Positions 8,438 to 17,152 are shown, numbered from the stretch's first letter. The stretch: DNA of 42,956 nt from Mycobacterium sp. PO1 (GCF_017312405.1 NZ_BLTG01000089.1:1-42956), one strand, 5' to 3'. Translations and numbers: made by a program. Notes: generated from the sequence alone by a model not told the origin.

Positions 8438-10438
8438 TCAGGCGTTGACGAGTTCGGGCTCGGACTTGTCGGCGGGCTTGATGAACTGCTTGGCGACGAT
8501 CACCGAGGCCGCGGCGGCGGCCATGCCGGCCAGGATCGCGATGACGAAGCCGATCTTGTTCTCGATGGCGAACAGCACGAAGATGCCGCCGTGCGGGGCG
8601 CGCGAGGTGGCGCCGAACGCCATCGACAGACCACCGGTGACCGCGCCGCCGATCATCATCGACGGGATCACCCGCAGCGGGTCGGCGGCGGCGAACGGGA
8701 TGGCGCCCTCGGAGATGAACGACGCACCCAGCAGCCAGGCGGCGCGGCCGTTCTCCCGCTCCGGCTCGCTGAACAGCTTGGGCCGCAACACGGTGGCCAA
8801 CGCCATCGCCAGCGGCGGCACCATGCCCGCCGACATCACCGCGGCCATGATCTCGAACGAGGCGGTGGTGGAGGCGGCCAGCCCGGCGGTGGCGAACGCG
8901 TAGGCCGCCTTGTTCACCGGGCCGCCCAGGTCGAAGCACATCATCAGACCGAGGATGATGCCCAGGAAGATCGCCGACGTGCCGGACAGGCCGTTGAGCC
9001 AGTCGGTGAGGCCGGTGTTGACCCAGGCCAGCGGGCGGCCGACGAAGAAGAACATGATCAGACCGACGGCCAGCGAGGCGAACAGCGGCACGATCACCAC
9101 CGGCATCAGACCCCGGAACCATTGCGGCACCTTCAGATTGCTGATCCACAGCGCCGCGAAACCGGCGATCACACCGCCGACGATGCCGCCGATGAAGCCG
9201 CCGCCGATGAACACCGCCAGCGCGCCGGCGGTGAAACCCGGTGCGATACCGGGCCGGTCGGCGATCGCGAACGAGATGTAGCCGGCAAGCGCGGGCACCA
9301 GGAAGCCGAACGCCAGTCCGCCGAGCGCGAACAGCACCGCGCCCAGGTACTGCAGGAAGCCACCCGGGGGCAAATCGGTCAGCGAGTTGTTCAGCGCGAT
9401 GTCGTTGCCGGTGTCGGCGATCTCGTAGCCGCCGAACAGGAAGCCCAGCGCGATCAGCAGACCGCCGGCGGCGACGAACGGAATCATGTAGCTGACACCG
9501 GTCAGCAGGATCTGGCGGGTGCGGGTGCCCCAGCCGACCTTACCGGCGGGCGCCCCTGCGGTGCCGGCGTCGGCGCCGGAGCCCTCGACCTTGGCGGCGT
9601 TCGGATTGTCCGCGGCGGCAACGGCTTCGGCGACCATCTTGGCCGGCTCGTTGATGGCGCGCTTGACACCGGAAGCCACGACGGGCTTGCCGGCGAAGCG
9701 GCCCTTGTCCTTGACGCCGACGTCGGTGGCGAAGATGACGGCGTCGGCGCCCGCGATGACGTCGGCGGGCAGCGGGGTGCTGCCCGAGGAGCCCTGCGTC
9801 TCGACGGTCAGCTCGACCCCGGCCTCCTTGGCCGCGGCGGCCAGCGCGTCGGCGGCCATGTAGGTGTGCGCGATGCCGGTCGGGCACGCGGTGATCGCGA
9901 CCAGATGCTTGGCCCGCTTCTCCTCGGCGGGCTTGTCGGCGGCAGCGGGTGCGGCATCAGCCGCCGGCTTCGGGTTCACCACCCCGTCGACCAGCTCGAC
10001 TACCTCGTCGGCGCTGCCGGCGTTGCGCAGCGACTCGACGAAGTCCTTGCGCACCAGCGCCCGCGCCAGCGCGGTCAGCAGCTTCATGTGGTCCTGGCCG
10101 CCCGACTCGGGCGCGGCGATCAGGAATGCCAGATCAGCCGGGCCGTCCGGGGCGCCGAAGTCGACCTTGGGGGACAGCCGGGCGAAGCCGATGGTCGGGG
10201 TGTCGACGTAGGGGGAGCGGCAGTGCGGGATCGCGATGCCGCCGGGCAACCCGGTGGCCGACTGCTCCTCGCGGGCCATCGCGGCGCCGATCAGGCCGTC
10301 GGGGTCGGAGGTGCGTCCGGCGGCGGCCAGCGCGCCGACGAGCTTGGCGATCGCGGCCTGCTTGTCGCCCTCGACGTCGGTGTCGAGCAGCACCAGATCA
10401 CGGGTGATGATCGGCGGTGAGGTGGTGGAGCTGGTCAT
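8438..10438 (-). CDS. fruA: Fructose-specific PTS enzyme EIIABC
   Basis: The 666-aa protein carries all three domains of a fructose permease. EIIA (about 10-155) has phosphorylated His72 in IPHCRSPY. EIIB-Fru (about 175-275) has Cys185 in ITACPTGIAHTYMAA, the fructose-type B signature. The EIIC membrane domain (about 300-655) has many hydrophobic segments and a GGP-x-NKAAYAF loop. An Ala/Pro linker joins A and B. It imports fructose and releases fructose 1-phosphate for FruK. It lies between fruK (24 bp) and ptsH (56 bp). The ATG at 10438 has only a weak purine-rich stretch upstream, so translation may depend on coupling. Confidence 0.96.
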   Translation of the reverse strand: MTSSTTSPPIITRDLVLLDTDVEGDKQAAIAKLVGALAAAGRTSDPDGLIGAAMAREEQSATGLPGGIAIPHCRSPYVDTPTIGFARLSPKVDFGAPDGPADLAFLIAAPESGGQDHMKLLTALARALVRKDFVESLRNAGSADEVVELVDGVVNPKPAADAAPAAADKPAEEKRAKHLVAITACPTGIAHTYMAADALAAAAKEAGVELTVETQGSSGSTPLPADVIAGADAVIFATDVGVKDKGRFAGKPVVASGVKRAINEPAKMVAEAVAAADNPNAAKVEGSGADAGTAGAPAGKVGWGTRTRQILLTGVSYMIPFVAAGGLLIALGFLFGGYEIADTGNDIALNNSLTDLPPGGFLQYLGAVLFALGGLAFGFLVPALAGYISFAIADRPGIAPGFTAGALAVFIGGGFIGGIVGGVIAGFAALWISNLKVPQWFRGLMPVVIVPLFASLAVGLIMFFFVGRPLAWVNTGLTDWLNGLSGTSAIFLGIILGLMMCFDLGGPVNKAAYAFATAGLAASTTASFEIMAAVMSAGMVPPLAMALATVLRPKLFSEPERENGRAAWLLGASFISEGAIPFAAADPLRVIPSMMIGGAVTGGLSMAFGATSRAPHGGIFVLFAIENKIGFVIAILAGMAAAAASVIVAKQFIKPADKSEPELVNA

Positions 10439-10462
10439 GGGAACTACTCTCGTCTCTCGGGG

Positions 10463-11440
10463 TCAGCGGGTGGCGGGAATCGGTGAGATCGGCGCGACCT
10501 GAACGGCATTCAGATCGACCTGGGCGGGGGTGGGCAACGTGGTGCCCGGCAGGGCGGCGGCGGCGCTGCCGTAGGCGACGGCCATCTGCAGCCGCTGCGG
10601 CGGGACGGCGCCACCGACTTCGGCGCGCACGTAACCGGCCAGCGACGAATCACCGGCGCCGACGGTGCTGCGCGGCGTGATGGGCGGTGGGGTGGCCAGC
10701 CAGGCGCCGTTGCGGTCGACGAGCACCGCGCCGGCCGCGCCGAGCGTGGCCAGCACCGCGCCGATGCCGCGGTCGATCAGTTGGCGGGCGGCGGCCACCA
10801 CGGGTTCCGGATCACCCTGGGCCACAGCGTCTTCCAGTGAGTCCGCGGGCAGGCCCAGCACGCTGGCCAGCTCCTCGCCGTTGGGTTTGATCAGGTCCGG
10901 GGCGCCGCGGTCCAGCGACTCGCACAGCGCGGCCAGCGGCGCGTCGGAGGTGTCGACGGCGATGCGGCAGCGGTGTCCCGCGAGCTGGGCGACGACGTCG
11001 CCGTACCAGGAGACCGGCATCCCCGGTGGCAGCGACCCCGACATCACCACCCAGTCCGCGCCGTCGGCGGCGGCCAGCACGGCGTCGGTCAGCGCGGTGA
11101 CCGTCGCCGCGTCCAGCGTCGCGCCCGGCTCGTTGACCTTGGTGGTGGTTCCGTCGGGTTCGGTGATCGTCAGGTTGATGCGCGCCGGCTCCAGCGTCGG
11201 GACCACCTGGAACGGCACGGCGATGGCCTGCAGCGCGGTGATCAGCGGGTCGTTGGCCGCGGCGGGCAGCACGGCCAGCGTGTCGACGCCGGCCAGGGTC
11301 AGCGCGCGGGCGACGTTGACACCCTTGCCGCCGGCCTGGTTGGTGACCGAGGTGACCCGGTGCACGGCGCCGCGGGTCAGCTGCGCGGGCAGCGTGACCG
11401 TGCGGTCGATGCTCGGGTTGGGGGTGACGGTGACGATCAC
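10463..11440 (-). CDS. fruK: 1-phosphofructokinase (PfkB family)
   Basis: The 325-aa protein shows PfkB-family marks: N-terminal IVTVTPNPSIDRTV, the glycine-rich AGGKGVNVAR segment (about 36-45) and the C-terminal ATP/anion-hole motif TVGAGDSSLAGYV with the catalytic Asp. It phosphorylates fructose 1-phosphate, the product of FruA, to fructose 1,6-bisphosphate. GTG at 11440 is chosen because AGGAGG lies 6 nt upstream and it gives the family N-terminus; the frame extends further upstream into fruR without support. Its GTG overlaps the fruR stop (GTGA), so the two are translationally coupled. Confidence 0.95.
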   Translation of the reverse strand: MIVTVTPNPSIDRTVTLPAQLTRGAVHRVTSVTNQAGGKGVNVARALTLAGVDTLAVLPAAANDPLITALQAIAVPFQVVPTLEPARINLTITEPDGTTTKVNEPGATLDAATVTALTDAVLAAADGADWVVMSGSLPPGMPVSWYGDVVAQLAGHRCRIAVDTSDAPLAALCESLDRGAPDLIKPNGEELASVLGLPADSLEDAVAQGDPEPVVAAARQLIDRGIGAVLATLGAAGAVLVDRNGAWLATPPPITPRSTVGAGDSSLAGYVRAEVGGAVPPQRLQMAVAYGSAAAALPGTTLPTPAQVDLNAVQVAPISPIPATR

Positions 11441-12216
11441 GGAGTTCCTCCTGCGCAGATGACTTCGACGCCCTGTTCGGTCAGCTCCCGGCTGGCCTCG
11501 GCGCTGATCTCGGGATCGGTGATGAGGGTGTCCACACACGAGATGGGGGCGAAGCTGACGAGATCTTCGCGGCCCACCTTCGACGAGTCGGCGGCGACGA
11601 CGACGTAGTTGGCGGCGCGCACCATGGCCCGTTTGACGGCGGCCTCGTCGCTGTCGGGGGTGGACAGCCCGTGACGCACGCTGATGCCGTTGGTGCCGAG
11701 GAACGCGATGTCGACGCGCAGCGTGTCCAGTACGCGCAGCGCCTGCTCGCCGACGGCGGCCTGCGTGACCCCGCGCACCCGTCCGCCCAGCAGCTGCAGC
11801 GCCACGGTCGGCATGGTGGCCAGCCGCGCGGCGATCGGCACCGAGTTGGTGACCACGACCAGTGACCGGTCGGTGGGCACCTGCGCGGCGATCCGCATGG
11901 TGGTGGTGCCCGCGTCGAGCAGCACGCTCGCCCCGGACAGCGGGAAGAACTCGGCGGCGGCCGCCGCGATGGCGTCCTTGTACTCGGCGCGGGTGACGTC
12001 GCGTTCCCCGACGCCCGGCTCGACCAGGTGCAGCGCACGGACCGGCACGGCGCCGCCGTGCACCCGCCGGACGATGCCCGCCTTGTCCAGCACGGCGAGG
12101 TCGCGGCGCACGGTCTCGGTGGTGACGTCGTAGGCCTGCGCCAGCTCGGTGACCGAGGCGCGGCCCTTGGCCATCACCAGCGAGGCGATCGCCTGCTGCC
12201 GTTCCTCGGGGTACAT
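11437..12216 (-). CDS. fruR: DeoR-family regulator of the fructose PTS operon
   Basis: The 259-aa protein has a DeoR-type helix-turn-helix at residues 2-57 (YPEERQQAIASLV, then VTTETVRRDLAVLDKAG) and a C-terminal sugar-phosphate-sensing DeoR domain with the conserved LLDAGTTTMRIA and VAADSSKVG segments. DeoR regulators of this context usually respond to fructose 1-phosphate or fructose 1,6-bisphosphate. It is the first gene of the minus-strand operon and divergent from ptsI, so it is well placed to control both through the 102-bp shared region. The ATG at 12216 has GGAG 4 nt upstream. Confidence 0.93.
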   Translation of the reverse strand: MYPEERQQAIASLVMAKGRASVTELAQAYDVTTETVRRDLAVLDKAGIVRRVHGGAVPVRALHLVEPGVGERDVTRAEYKDAIAAAAAEFFPLSGASVLLDAGTTTMRIAAQVPTDRSLVVVTNSVPIAARLATMPTVALQLLGGRVRGVTQAAVGEQALRVLDTLRVDIAFLGTNGISVRHGLSTPDSDEAAVKRAMVRAANYVVVAADSSKVGREDLVSFAPISCVDTLITDPEISAEASRELTEQGVEVICAGGTP

Positions 12217-12265
12217 GGGACTCCGTTTATGTGGTAATCGATCCGTTTGTCTGTGGATATCTTTG

Positions 12266-12295
12266 GTTTTACTCCTGAACGTGTTGACTTGTCAA
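12266..12295 (-). promoter_or_regulatory. Predicted fruR operon promoter
   Basis: On the minus strand, TTGACA (12290-12295) and TAAAAC (12266-12271) are 18 nt apart. The -35 is half of the palindrome shared with the ptsI promoter. Downstream, two similar stretches starting TCCGTTT (12227 and 12243 regions, plus strand) followed by TGTGG form an imperfect direct repeat that could hold a DeoR-type operator. Confidence 0.4.
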
Positions 12296-12296
12296 C
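12283..12296. promoter_or_regulatory. Palindrome GTTGACTTGTCAAC: shared -35/operator between fruR and ptsI
   Basis: Two perfect 6-bp arms are separated by TT. Each arm supplies a near-consensus -35 hexamer, TTGACT facing ptsI and TTGACA facing fruR, so the two promoters are back to back on one palindrome. A dimeric repressor bound here would control both. FruR is the obvious candidate by position, though DeoR proteins often use direct repeats. Confidence 0.55.
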
Positions 12297-12305
12297 GGTT
12301 TCTTG

Positions 12306-12311
12306 TAACCT
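12306..12311 (+). promoter_or_regulatory. Predicted -10 element of ptsI (leaderless)
   Basis: TAACCT lies 16 nt after TTGACT (12284-12289) and 7 nt before the ptsI ATG at 12319. No Shine-Dalgarno sequence is present, so the mRNA probably starts at the A of the ATG. Confidence 0.6.
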
Positions 12312-12318
12312 GGTTCAC

Positions 12319-14016
12319 ATGACTGCGACGTCTTCGCCTACATCACCGAGCGCGGCCGGCACCGTCCTGCACGGGGTGCCCGTCGTGGCCGGAGTCCAGT
12401 ACGCACCCGTGATCCGCCCCGGCGCCCCGCCCGATCTGAGCGCCGACACCACCGCCGAGCTCGCCGAGGGGGAGCGGGCCGAGGAGGTGCAGCGCTTCAC
12501 CGACGCCGCCGCCACCGTGGCCACCCGGCTGCGCGAACGCGCCGGCAACGCCAGCGGCGCCGCCTCGGAGGTGCTGGCCGCGACGGCCACGCTGGCCCAG
12601 GACCGCGGCTGGCTGGGCGCGGCGGAGAAGCGCATCAAAGACGGTGCGCCGGCGGTCGGCGCGGTCAACGCCGCCATCGACCAGTTCGTGGAGATGTTCA
12701 CCAAGATGGGCGGGCTGATGGCCGAGCGGGTCACCGACCTGCGCGACATCCGCTCCCGCGTCGTCGCCCAGCTCAAAGGCCTGCCCGAACCCGGCGTGCC
12801 GGTGCCCGACGAACCGTCGATCCTGTGCGCCGAAGACCTCGCCCCGGCCGACACCGCCGGGCTGGACCCGGCGCTCGTCGTCGCGCTGGCCACCACGCTG
12901 GGCGGGCCGACCAGCCACACCGCCATCATCGCCCGCCAGCTCGGCATCCCCTGTGTCGTCGCGGTCACCGGCCTCGACGACGTCACCTCCGGGACGATGG
13001 TCATGGTCGACGGCACGCTGGGCACCGTCACCGTCGCGCCCGAGGAATCCGCGGCGCGCGATGCCGTTGCCGCAGCGGAGCAGGCCGCCGCCGAGGCCGC
13101 GAGCTGGTCCGGCCCGGGCGCCACCGCCGACGGGCACGCCGTCGCGGTGCTGGCCAACGTGCAGGACGGCGCGGCCGCGCGCTCAGCGCGAGAGACCCCG
13201 GCCGAGGGCGTCGGGCTGTTCCGCACCGAACTGTGCTTCCTCAACACCGACACCGAGCCGACCGTCGACGAACAGGCCACCATCTACGCCGAGGTGCTCG
13301 AGGCATTCGACGGCAAGAAGGTCGTGGTGCGCACCCTCGACGCCGGATCGGACAAGCCGCTGAAGTTCGCCGGGCACCCCGACGAGGCCAACCCGGCGCT
13401 CGGGGTGCGCGGCATCCGCATCGCGGAGAACAACCCGAACTTGCTCGCGCATCAGCTCGACGCGATCGCCGAAGCGGCCGAACGCACCGGCAACCAGCCG
13501 TGGGTGATGGCCCCGATGATCGCCACCGCCGACGAGGCGGAACGGTTCGCGGCCAAGTGCCGGGAACGGGGGCTGACGCCGGGGGTGATGATCGAGGTGC
13601 CCGCGGCCGCGCTGCTGGCCGAGAAGATCCTCGAACACGTCGACTTCCTGTCCATCGGCACCAACGACCTGGCGCAGTACACGATGGCCGCCGACCGGAT
13701 GTCGGCCGATCTGGCCACACTGACCGACCCGTGGCAGCCGGCCGTGCTGGCGCTGGTGGCCATGACGATCCGCGCGGGTCAGGCGGCCGGTAAGCCGGTG
13801 GGGGTGTGCGGTGAGGCCGCCGCGGATCCGCTGCTGGCCTGCGTGCTGACGGGAATGGGTGTCACGTCGCTGTCCGCGGCTGCGGCGGCGGTGCGCGGGG
13901 TGGGCGCCAAGCTCGCCCAGGTCACGCTGAAGCAGTGTTCCGAGGCGGCGGCGGCGGTGTTGGCGACGGGCAGCGCCGCCGATGCGCGGGCCGCGGCCCT
14001 GGCGGTACTGGGATAA
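12319..14016 (+). CDS. ptsI: Phosphoenolpyruvate-protein phosphotransferase (PTS Enzyme I)
   Basis: The 565-aa protein has the Enzyme I plan: an N-terminal HPr-binding/phosphohistidine region with active-site His200 in GGPTSHTAIIARQLG, and a C-terminal TIM-barrel PEP-binding domain with GVGLFRTELCFL, the MIEVPAAAL segment and SIGTNDLAQYTMA. It transfers phosphate from PEP to HPr. The ATG at 12319 is preferred over the earlier in-frame start at 12247, which would place the promoter inside the gene. It is divergent from the fru operon and completes the pathway with ptsH and fruA. Confidence 0.96.
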   Translation: MTATSSPTSPSAAGTVLHGVPVVAGVQYAPVIRPGAPPDLSADTTAELAEGERAEEVQRFTDAAATVATRLRERAGNASGAASEVLAATATLAQDRGWLGAAEKRIKDGAPAVGAVNAAIDQFVEMFTKMGGLMAERVTDLRDIRSRVVAQLKGLPEPGVPVPDEPSILCAEDLAPADTAGLDPALVVALATTLGGPTSHTAIIARQLGIPCVVAVTGLDDVTSGTMVMVDGTLGTVTVAPEESAARDAVAAAEQAAAEAASWSGPGATADGHAVAVLANVQDGAAARSARETPAEGVGLFRTELCFLNTDTEPTVDEQATIYAEVLEAFDGKKVVVRTLDAGSDKPLKFAGHPDEANPALGVRGIRIAENNPNLLAHQLDAIAEAAERTGNQPWVMAPMIATADEAERFAAKCRERGLTPGVMIEVPAAALLAEKILEHVDFLSIGTNDLAQYTMAADRMSADLATLTDPWQPAVLALVAMTIRAGQAAGKPVGVCGEAAADPLLACVLTGMGVTSLSAAAAAVRGVGAKLAQVTLKQCSEAAAAVLATGSAADARAAALAVLG

Positions 14017-14089
14017 CCGGGCGACGCCGGGTCAAACCCGCTGGGTCGAACCGGTCTCAAGGAGCAGGGTCCGCGAGAGTGCTCCCTCG

Positions 14090-14119
14090 GTAGTGAAAAC
14101 TCCCTGGCCACTACAGGGA
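14090..14119 (+). terminator. Two mutually exclusive hairpins downstream of ptsI
   Basis: GTAGTG (14090-14095) can pair with CACTAC (14109-14114), while TCCCTG (14101-14106) can pair with CAGGGA (14114-14119). The two helices interlock, so only one can form at a time. There is no U-tract. A weaker hairpin (CGGGT-caa-ACCCG, 14028-14040) lies just after the ptsI stop. A terminator role is a guess from position. Confidence 0.3.
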
Positions 14120-14123
14120 ATGC

Positions 14124-14159
14124 ACGTTCGCGGCCCTGGGGATAGACGTTCGCGGCCCT
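14124..14159. repeat. 14-bp direct repeat after ptsI
   Basis: ACGTTCGCGGCCCT occurs at 14124-14137 and again at 14146-14159, 22 bp apart, between the ptsI hairpins and the end of the next gene on the minus strand. No function is evident. Confidence 0.6.
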
Positions 14160-14182
14160 CGCGCTGTGCCGGCGACGCACGC

Positions 14183-14440
14183 TCAGACGGTCCAGCCGGT
14201 CGCCTGCGGCCAGTTCTCGACGTCGCGGCCGTCGCACCGCAGCGTCACGAAGTCGTATCCGGCCTCGGCGGCCCGGCCCGTCGTGTCGGCGAAGACACGA
14301 CGGGCCTCCTCCTCAGCGCCTCGGGTCACAATCACCTCTTCGACGCCTTGGGCGGGGTCGCCGCGGTCGAGCAGTGTGGCGGCCACGACCTCCCACTGCA
14401 GGGTCTTCTCAGGTGGTTGGTGCGCTCCGGAAATCGTCAT
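14183..14440 (-). CDS. Small conserved-looking hypothetical protein
   Basis: The frame codes for about 85 aa (89 if the upstream ATG at 14452 is used). An AAGGAGGAG stretch touches the second ATG (14440), which is closer than ideal, so the start is uncertain. The product is soluble, acidic and rich in Glu/Ala, with the segments EVVAATLLDRG, VTRGAEEEARRVFADT and YDFVTLRCDG that look like one alpha/beta unit. I do not recognise the family. Codon use matches the neighbours, and it is not overlapped by a better frame, so it is probably real. It lies 62 bp downstream of the DUF6131 gene on the same strand. Confidence 0.6.
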   Translation of the reverse strand: MTISGAHQPPEKTLQWEVVAATLLDRGDPAQGVEEVIVTRGAEEEARRVFADTTGRAAEAGYDFVTLRCDGRDVENWPQATGWTV

Positions 14441-14502
14441 CTCCTCCTTCATGCGGGGTGTACCCGACGAGAAGGGCGACTACCGGAGGATTCTCGGCTG
14501 GG

Positions 14503-14658
14503 TCAGAACCAGACTTTTCGACCACCGACCGGCTTGCCGATGGCGCCGAGGATCCACAGCACCACACCGACGACGACGAGGATGCCGCCGATCGTGGTCA
14601 GGATCGACAGGCTGGTGAAGTAGCCGATCAGTAGAAGGATGATGCCCAGGATGATCAC
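14503..14658 (-). CDS. Small two-helix membrane protein (DUF6131-like)
   Basis: The 51-aa protein is almost all hydrophobic: a first helix (about 2-15), a turn with SLSILTTIGG, a second helix (about 23-40) and a basic Gly-rich tail VGGRKVWF. This matches the small actinobacterial DUF6131 proteins as I remember them; their function is unknown. GTG at 14658 is chosen because GGAG lies 6 nt upstream and it removes a hydrophilic 23-residue extension that would precede a family-typical N-terminus. Confidence 0.75.
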   Translation of the reverse strand: MIILGIILLLIGYFTSLSILTTIGGILVVVGVVLWILGAIGKPVGGRKVWF

Positions 14659-14757
14659 GTTTGCTCCAGGTCTGTTGTACGGATGTTGACTGTCGGCGCA
14701 CGAATTACCTCTCACGTCAGTTCCCAAACACAGTCAGCGGCGCCGCGCCACCCTGGA

Positions 14758-14763
14758 TAGGGT
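14758..14763 (+). promoter_or_regulatory. Possible -10 element of the FAD oxidoreductase gene
   Basis: TAGGGT lies 6 nt before the GTG at 14770, and no Shine-Dalgarno sequence is present. The spacing suggests leaderless transcription, slightly tighter than at the other examples in this window. Confidence 0.35.
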
Positions 14764-14769
14764 TGTTCG

Positions 14770-16512
14770 GTGACGACAGTGGCCGTCCTGGGTGGGGGCG
14801 TCGGCGGACTGAGCGCGGCACACGAGCTGGCCGAACGCGGGTTCGACGTGACGGTGTACGAGACGCGCGACGCGTTCGGCGGGAAGGCGCGGTCGATGCC
14901 GGTGCCGGGGTCGGGCACCGACGGACGGGTGGATCTGCCCGGCGAACACGGCTTCCGGTTCTTCCCTGGTTTCTACCGCCACGTGACCGACACCATGAAG
15001 CGCATCCCCAGCGGCACCGCCACCGTGTACGACCATCTCACCCGGTGCAGTGAGGTGCTGATGGCCCAGGGCGGTGGGCGCTCTGAGATCGTCACCCCGC
15101 TGGGCATTCCCCGCTCGTTCGACGAGCTCGTCATCGGGTTGCGCGGTCTGCGGGAGATCGTCTTCGACGCCGGTGTCCCGCTGCCGGAGTTCGCGTTCTT
15201 CGTCGACCGCATCCTGACGTTCATGACCGCGTGCGACGAACGCCGCCTGAGTCAGTTCGAGGCGATGAGTTGGTGGGATTTCGTTGCCGCCGAGGGTAAG
15301 TCGCCGGCCTATCAGAAGTTCCTGGCCACCGGCATGACCCGCACGCTGGTGGCGGCCAAGGCCGAGGACATGTCCGCGCGCACCGGCGGGGCGATCCTGT
15401 CCCAGCTGATCTACGACATGCTGCAACTCAACAGCCGCGTCGACAATGTGCTCGACGCACCCACCAGCGAAGTGTGGATCGATCCGTGGCTCGAGCATCT
15501 GCGCGGCCTGGGTGTCACGCTGCGGCCGGGTTGCGAGGTCTCGGGCATCCACTGCCGGGGCCGCCGGCTGACCGGCGTCACCGTGACCACCGCCGACGGT
15601 CCCGAGGAGGTCGTCGCCGACTACTACCTCGCCGCGCTGCCGGTGGAGCGCCTGCGCGAGCTGGTGTCCCCGGCGATGCGGGCGGCCGACCCGGCGCTGG
15701 CACGCATGTTCGGGCTGCGCTGGGACTGGATGACCGGCGTGATGTTCTACCTGGACACCGACGTGCCGCTGGAGCACGGCCACGCCATCTTCATCGACTC
15801 CGAATGGGCGCTGACCGCGATCTCACAGCGCCAGTTCTGGCCGGCGGTGGATCTGGAACAGCGCGGTGACGGGCGGGTCGAGGGCATCCTGTCGGTCGAC
15901 GTCTCGGCGTGGGATGTGCCGGGGCGGGTCACCGGCAAGGTCGCCAAAGCGTGCACCAAGGACGAGATCAGGCAGGAGGTGTGGGCGCAGCTGGTCGACC
16001 ACATCGACGACGGCTCGCTGACCGAGTCCAACGTCGTGACGTGGTTCCTGGACCCGGCGATCGAATTCCCCAACCCCGGTGAGGCCACCAACGCCGAACC
16101 GTTGCTGATCAACACCGCCGGCTCGTGGGCGAACCGCCCGGACGCCGGTACCGCCATCGGAAACCTTTTCCTCGCTGCCGATTTCGTGCGCACCCACACC
16201 GACCTGGCCACCATGGAGGGTGCCAACGAAGCCGCGCGGGCCGCCGTCAACGGCATCCTCGACGCGCTCGGCTCCGACCAGCCACGCTGTGACGTGCACC
16301 CGCTCGAGGAGCCGTGGGTGCTGTGGCCGTTCCGCCAGCTCGACCGGCTGCGCTGGAAACTGGGCCGCGACGTGGCGCGGCCGCCGTTCCGGCTGACCGA
16401 CGCGGGCACGCTGGAACCGACCAGTGCGATGGCGCGCGCCGCGCTACGGGTGCTGCGCCGACGGTCGAACCGGCCGATGCTGGTCGAACCCGCTGGGCGC
16501 CAGCGGTCCTGA
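14770..16512 (+). CDS. FAD-dependent oxidoreductase of the phytoene desaturase / amine oxidase type
   Basis: The 580-aa protein opens with a dinucleotide-binding motif (GGGVGGLSAAHELAERGFDV, residues 8-27, ending in an acidic residue for FAD ribose) followed by FGGKARS, the second signature of the phytoene desaturase and amine oxidase superfamily. The C-terminal part contains NLFLAADFVRTHTDLATMEGANEA, the FAD-binding segment that closes this fold. The length and features fit proteins acting on carotenoid, squalene-like or other lipid substrates, but the substrate cannot be read. The gene stands alone: neighbours are a convergent gene and a divergent small membrane protein. The GTG at 14770 gives the motif close to the N-terminus as expected. 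Confidence 0.85.
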   Translation: MTTVAVLGGGVGGLSAAHELAERGFDVTVYETRDAFGGKARSMPVPGSGTDGRVDLPGEHGFRFFPGFYRHVTDTMKRIPSGTATVYDHLTRCSEVLMAQGGGRSEIVTPLGIPRSFDELVIGLRGLREIVFDAGVPLPEFAFFVDRILTFMTACDERRLSQFEAMSWWDFVAAEGKSPAYQKFLATGMTRTLVAAKAEDMSARTGGAILSQLIYDMLQLNSRVDNVLDAPTSEVWIDPWLEHLRGLGVTLRPGCEVSGIHCRGRRLTGVTVTTADGPEEVVADYYLAALPVERLRELVSPAMRAADPALARMFGLRWDWMTGVMFYLDTDVPLEHGHAIFIDSEWALTAISQRQFWPAVDLEQRGDGRVEGILSVDVSAWDVPGRVTGKVAKACTKDEIRQEVWAQLVDHIDDGSLTESNVVTWFLDPAIEFPNPGEATNAEPLLINTAGSWANRPDAGTAIGNLFLAADFVRTHTDLATMEGANEAARAAVNGILDALGSDQPRCDVHPLEEPWVLWPFRQLDRLRWKLGRDVARPPFRLTDAGTLEPTSAMARAALRVLRRRSNRPMLVEPAGRQRS

Positions 16513-16600
16513 CGCGGGGCGGAGGGCCTGCCTGACGGGGATGGTGGTTGTTCAGGCCACAGCGGCCACGACTCACTTCGACCGTCACCGCGCGGCTCGT

Positions 16601-17023
16601 TTACCTCGACCGTGACCGTGGGGTTGCTCTTCGCGCTTCCTCGTCGAGCCGGCTGCGCGCGTCGTCCCAGCGGGGTGGGAGGTGCGTTCCGCCGAGTGGC
16701 CAGAAGACGAATACAGATCCCTTGGTCCGCGTGCGGAAGCGCGTCATGACGTCCAGGTGAGGCTGCTGCGCCACAGCTGAGTCGAGCGCGTCGCGGTCGT
16801 TCCACGCCGAGAGAGTGTAGAAGGTCTTGGCGAATGGCTTGGCGATCAACGAAACGCCGACAACTCCCGGCGACCTGAGCATCTGCCGGCGAATCTGCAA
16901 GGCCGCCAACAGGAACGGGATGACGTCGCGCCATCGGCCCAACTGGAAGCGAGAGGCCATCACCACCACCTCGTCGCGTAGCGACGCGGATCTCTTCGGT
17001 TGCGTCCACGGAAGTGTCGGCAT
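16601..17023 (-). CDS. Dimeric alpha-beta barrel protein (monooxygenase-like)
   Basis: The 140-aa protein has the pattern of antibiotic-biosynthesis-monooxygenase-like domains: a beta strand (VVVMASRFQLG), a helix with LLAALQIRRQMLRSPGV, a strand GVSLIAKPF, then KTFYTLSAWNDRDALDSAV, where the aromatic-Trp strand followed by a helix is typical. No catalytic residue can be named. I start it at ATG 17023 (MPTLPW) with AGGGGA 8 nt upstream; a longer frame begins at 17080 but overlaps the likely promoter. On the minus strand TTGACA lies at 17075-17080 within the palindrome TGACATGTCA (17070-17079), a possible -35/operator. Confidence 0.7.
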   Translation of the reverse strand: MPTLPWTQPKRSASLRDEVVVMASRFQLGRWRDVIPFLLAALQIRRQMLRSPGVVGVSLIAKPFAKTFYTLSAWNDRDALDSAVAQQPHLDVMTRFRTRTKGSVFVFWPLGGTHLPPRWDDARSRLDEEARRATPRSRSR

Positions 17024-17152
17024 GAGCACATCCCCTTGTTTCGTCAGATCGACCCTTGCATCCCAATCGTGACATGTCAATAGTGGAATGTGCAGCTGGA
17101 TGTCTCACCGCCGTCGAGGAACCGATACGCTGCTGATCGAACCCTCGGCGCG

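Noticed and set aside
8591..10420. A 609-codon frame antisense to fruA
   Set aside because: The product is compositionally biased (Gly/Arg/Asp/His) with no domain, as expected of the complement of a GC-rich gene.
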